A stretch of DNA of 24,528 nucleotides from Cyanobacteria bacterium UBA5018. Its GTDB lineage: Bacteria > Cyanobacteriota > Cyanobacteriia > PCC-6307 > Cyanobiaceae. The first letter of the stretch is position 1. Every line of letters starts with the position of its first letter. The DNA lies in contig DGYA01000051.1 in the NCBI GenBank assembly GCA_002396505.1, positions 1 to 24,528 on the forward strand. The letters are read 5' to 3'. A model generated the notes under the pieces. It searched no databases and had not been told where the DNA came from. It was given only the letters and a program-made list of their open reading frames with translations. This document shows, in pieces, positions 22,567 to 24,528 of this stretch. Position numbers and translations under genes: made by a program.

Positions 22567-23483
22567 GGCACTAGCTCTGGCTTGAGGTCTCGCTGCATCA
22601 GCGCCTGCACTGCCTGCTGGGGGGATACCTCCCCCTCCAGCACCTGCAGCACCTGGGCACAAATCGGCAGGTTCCAGCCCTGGGTCTCGGCCAGGGCGCG
22701 GGCGGCGCGGGCTGTACGGGCCCCCTCAACGGTGCAACCGATGCGCAGCAAGGCCTGCTGCTCCGTGAGCCCATCCGCCAACAACAGGCCACAGCGGTAA
22801 TTGCGGCTCAGGGAACTGTTGGCGGTGGCCAACAAATCACCCAGACCAGCCAGGCCGTAGAGGCTGGCGGGCTTGCCACCAAGGCCGCTCACCACCACGC
22901 CCATCTCAGCCAGGCCCCGACAGAGCAGGGAGGCCTTGGCATTGGCCCCCAGCCCCAGGCCGTCACAGATGCCAGCCGCTACGGCCATCACGTTCTTCAA
23001 TGCCGCAGCTGCCTCCACCCCCACTGGATCGTCGCTGCGATACAGCCGCAATCCCTGGCCGTTGAGCTCCTGCTGCAGGCGGCCGGTGAGCAGTGGATCG
23101 TCGCCGGCGAGCACGCTGGCGGCAGGCAGCCCCTGGGCCAGCTCGGTGGCCAAATTGGGACCGCTAAGCACCAGCAGGGGAGCGGTGGGCAGGTGTCGCC
23201 GCCAAAGTTGGCTGGCGGTAGCCAAGCGCTCGGGGTCGATGCCCTTGCTGCAGCTGAGCAGGGGCAGATCCGCAGGCCAGTGGGGGGCGAGGCGCGCCGC
23301 CAACTCCTCGATGCCAGACATGGCCACAGCCACAGCCACCAGGTCCTGATCAGCCAGCAGCGGCACCGGACTGACGCCATCCCGGCGCGACCAACTGCAC
23401 ACCCGATGGCCCTGCCGCTGCCAGAGCCCCTGGAGGGTCCCTCCCCATGCCCCGCGGCCCAGAACGGCAATCTGCAAACTCAT
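22563..23483 (-). CDS. gpsA: Glycerol-3-phosphate dehydrogenase [NAD(P)+]
   Basis: 306 aa from the ATG at 23483; a start at 23495 would add only MAPP. Reduces dihydroxyacetone phosphate to sn-glycerol 3-phosphate, the precursor of membrane glycerolipids. Seen: the Rossmann start VLGRGAWGGTLQGL, the strand SCSKGIDPE (77-85), SGPNLATELAQGLPAAS (107-123), and the active-site Lys163 in ALKNVMAVAAGICDGLGLG with NAKASLLCRGLAEM. The later SRNYRCG is also family-typical. Slightly shorter than the usual 320-335 aa, mostly in the N-terminal half after the first strand. First gene of the overlapping string (ATGA overlap with the phzF-like gene), with a 70-nt gap after the DUF2237 stop upstream. Confidence 0.95.
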   Translation of the reverse strand: MSLQIAVLGRGAWGGTLQGLWQRQGHRVCSWSRRDGVSPVPLLADQDLVAVAVAMSGIEELAARLAPHWPADLPLLSCSKGIDPERLATASQLWRRHLPTAPLLVLSGPNLATELAQGLPAASVLAGDDPLLTGRLQQELNGQGLRLYRSDDPVGVEAAAALKNVMAVAAGICDGLGLGANAKASLLCRGLAEMGVVVSGLGGKPASLYGLAGLGDLLATANSSLSRNYRCGLLLADGLTEQQALLRIGCTVEGARTARAARALAETQGWNLPICAQVLQVLEGEVSPQQAVQALMQRDLKPELVP

Positions 23484-23553
23484 CGGCGGCGCCATGGCCA
23501 GGCCATCATGCGCCAGCCAGCGGCCTGTGAGGCAAGGCAGCCCAGGCAGGGTC

Positions 23554-23940
23554 TCAGGCGGCCTGGGCGCGCAGCAGCTCCAGGGGGATCAACTCCAGGG
23601 TGCTGATTTCTGTAGCCGCCAGTCGCACTGGCGGAGCCATGCCGTCCTCGTAGGCCTCCAGCCAGCGAGCGGCGCAGACGCACCAGTGGTCGCCTGGCTG
23701 CAGACCCGGAAATCCATAGGCGGGCATCGGCGTGCTCAGGTCGTTGCCCTGGGCCTTGCTGTAGCCCAAGAAGCTGGCGTTGACGACGCAACAAACCGTG
23801 TGGCGGCCGCGGTCGGCAAGGTCTGTGCGACAACTGCCATCGCGGTACCAGCCGGTCATCGGTTGGCAGCCACAGAGCTCCAGGGGCTCTCCCAGCACGT
23901 TGCGACTGGCGGGAACTGGGGAATCAGACTGCGTCGCCAT
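23554..23940 (-). CDS. DUF2237 family protein
   Basis: 128 aa from the ATG at 23940. Closely matches the DUF2237 family: NVLGEPLELCGCQPMTGWYR, then DGSC, HTVCCVVNASFLGYSKAQGN, and DLSTPMPAYGFPGLQPGDHW with CVCAARW. These invariant Cys, Asp and Trp positions are all present. The family is small, cytoplasmic and of unknown function. It precedes gpsA on the same strand with about 70 nt between and may head the same transcript. It is divergent from the acidic 75-aa gene at 24101. Confidence 0.9.
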   Translation of the reverse strand: MATQSDSPVPASRNVLGEPLELCGCQPMTGWYRDGSCRTDLADRGRHTVCCVVNASFLGYSKAQGNDLSTPMPAYGFPGLQPGDHWCVCAARWLEAYEDGMAPPVRLAATEISTLELIPLELLRAQAA

Positions 23941-24100
23941 GGCGCTTGCACGTAGGGGCCCAGGCTGCCAGAGAGTCTGGTTTGGCCAGATCGTTGTTGC
24001 AAGCGGGGCACAAATGCAACAAAGAGGTTGACGGCCTGCGGGGGGTAGGCATTAAAGGTCGAGAAGAACAAACCATGTCCCCATCGCGGCCAACCCCTTC

Positions 24101-24328
24101 ATGAGCTGGGAATTCACCGAGGATGCGGCCTTTATGGCCCTCTGTGACGCCTTTGAGGAGAGTGGTGAAAACTCCGCCATGGAATTCCTTGCCCACGGGG
24201 AAGGGGCCTTCCATTTTCAGGAGTTGACCCAAAACGCCGCCGGCGAAGGCATTGACCTGAGTGACTCCAGCGCCCTGGAGGAATTTCAGCAGGAGGTGAT
24301 CGAGAGCCTTGAGGAGATGTGCTCCTGA
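24101..24328 (+). CDS. Very acidic small protein (75 aa)
   Basis: 75 aa from the ATG at 24101, beginning MSWEFTEDAAFMALCDAFEE and ending SLEEMCS. It has 15 Glu and 4 Asp and no Lys or Arg at all, giving a net charge near -19. Predicted to be helical, with two short amphipathic helices (residues 8-33 and 57-73). No family is recognised. It is a single gene, divergent from DUF2237, with a terminator-like hairpin 53 nt after the stop. Function is unknown; possible roles are an acidic partner of a basic protein or of a metal site. The composition is not what a random frame gives, which supports it being real. Confidence 0.65.
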   Translation: MSWEFTEDAAFMALCDAFEESGENSAMEFLAHGEGAFHFQELTQNAAGEGIDLSDSSALEEFQQEVIESLEEMCS

Positions 24329-24381
24329 TCGGCAGCTGCCGTTCAGCCCGCCAGCGCTCTGATCGAGGCCTGATTCCGCTC

Positions 24382-24420
24382 AGCCTGGTTTTTCAGGCTT
24401 AATGCCTGCTGGCTTTTGAT
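24382..24420 (+). terminator. Terminator-like hairpin after the acidic-protein gene
   Basis: AGCCTG (24382-24387) pairs with CAGGCT (24394-24399) across GTTTTT. A competing stem uses CAGGC-TTAAT-GCCTG (24394-24408). The region ends CTGGCTTTTGATT, giving a short T-run. Position after a gene end and the T-run suggest an intrinsic terminator on the plus strand. Confidence 0.5.
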
Positions 24421-24507
24421 TACCCAAAAAGCTCCACTCCTCCACAAGCATCGCCGAGCAGCTGGACGAAAACTGAACCACAACAGGCCCGGGTCCGCTA
24501 CGAAGAC

Positions 24508-24528
24508 TCTGGAAAACCGCCATTTCGG
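24508..24528 (-). repeat. 86-bp intergenic element, copy C, cut by the window end
   Basis: The last 21 bases, starting TCTGGAAAACCGCC and ending ATTTCGG, match the reverse complement of the right end of copy A with a single difference. The element is therefore present here in the opposite orientation and continues past the window. Confidence 0.7.

Noticed and set aside
23924..24232. 102-codon minus-strand frame across the DUF2237/acidic-gene promoter region
   Set aside because: Runs antisense through the acidic gene and into the DUF2237 start; a shadow without motifs.

Overview
The window (about 60% G+C by eye) looks like chromosomal DNA of an alpha-cyanobacterium of the Synechococcus/Cyanobium group. 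The basis is gene content: a class III glutamine synthetase (GlnN), a PyrF-PyrE fusion protein, DUF3370 and DUF1830 proteins (both essentially cyanobacterial families), a type III (SigF-like) sigma factor and several small proteins of picocyanobacterial type. Species cannot be fixed from the sequence. I saw no rRNA, tRNA, CRISPR array, phage or intact transposase.

Layout. 1-183: a decayed DUF433 antitoxin-like remnant. 185-7497, minus strand: glnN, the PyrF-PyrE fusion, a small conserved-looking protein and an HAE1-type RND efflux pump. 7498-8285: a long gene-free spacer upstream of glnN with low-complexity and dispersed repeats. 8286-9339: a GAP/SfLAP-family membrane protein whose signal peptide appears interrupted by an in-frame TAG, lying next to a 14-bp x 6 minisatellite in a divergent intergenic region. 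9340-10875, plus: an APH-like plus P-loop kinase fusion. 11230-12370, minus: a K+-channel-like protein and a small hypothetical. 12429-13897, plus: a small hypothetical and a renalase-like FAD oxidoreductase. 13898-15717: a repeat-rich, gene-poor stretch with a DUF1830 gene, an orphan zinc-ribbon gene and a strongly hairpinned non-coding block. 15718-18390, minus: DUF3370 exported protein, then a protein with an N-terminal RHH-like segment and a C-terminal J domain. 18576-18761, plus: a small coiled-coil protein. 18994-23483, minus: a tight gene string gpsA - phzF-like - spoIID/lytB - Ap4A phosphorylase - sigma factor with overlapping start/stop codons, preceded by a DUF2237 gene. 24101-24328, plus: a very acidic 75-aa protein.

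How the genes relate. Most are housekeeping: nitrogen assimilation (glnN), pyrimidine synthesis (PyrF-PyrE), glycerol-3-phosphate supply for lipids (gpsA), nucleotide clean-up (Ap4A phosphorylase), transcription (sigma), wall or envelope maintenance (SpoIID). Co-transcription of the gpsA-to-sigma string is an inference from overlaps and short gaps.

The most unusual features are non-coding. A family of about 86-bp elements with 11-bp inverted ends has two clear copies and one copy cut by the window end, and other short repeat families recur only in intergenic DNA. The minisatellite beside the broken signal peptide is a candidate for frame or expression variation. The OMP-decarboxylase half of the PyrF-PyrE fusion seems to lack its phosphate-binding loop. 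No complete new multi-gene system is evident.
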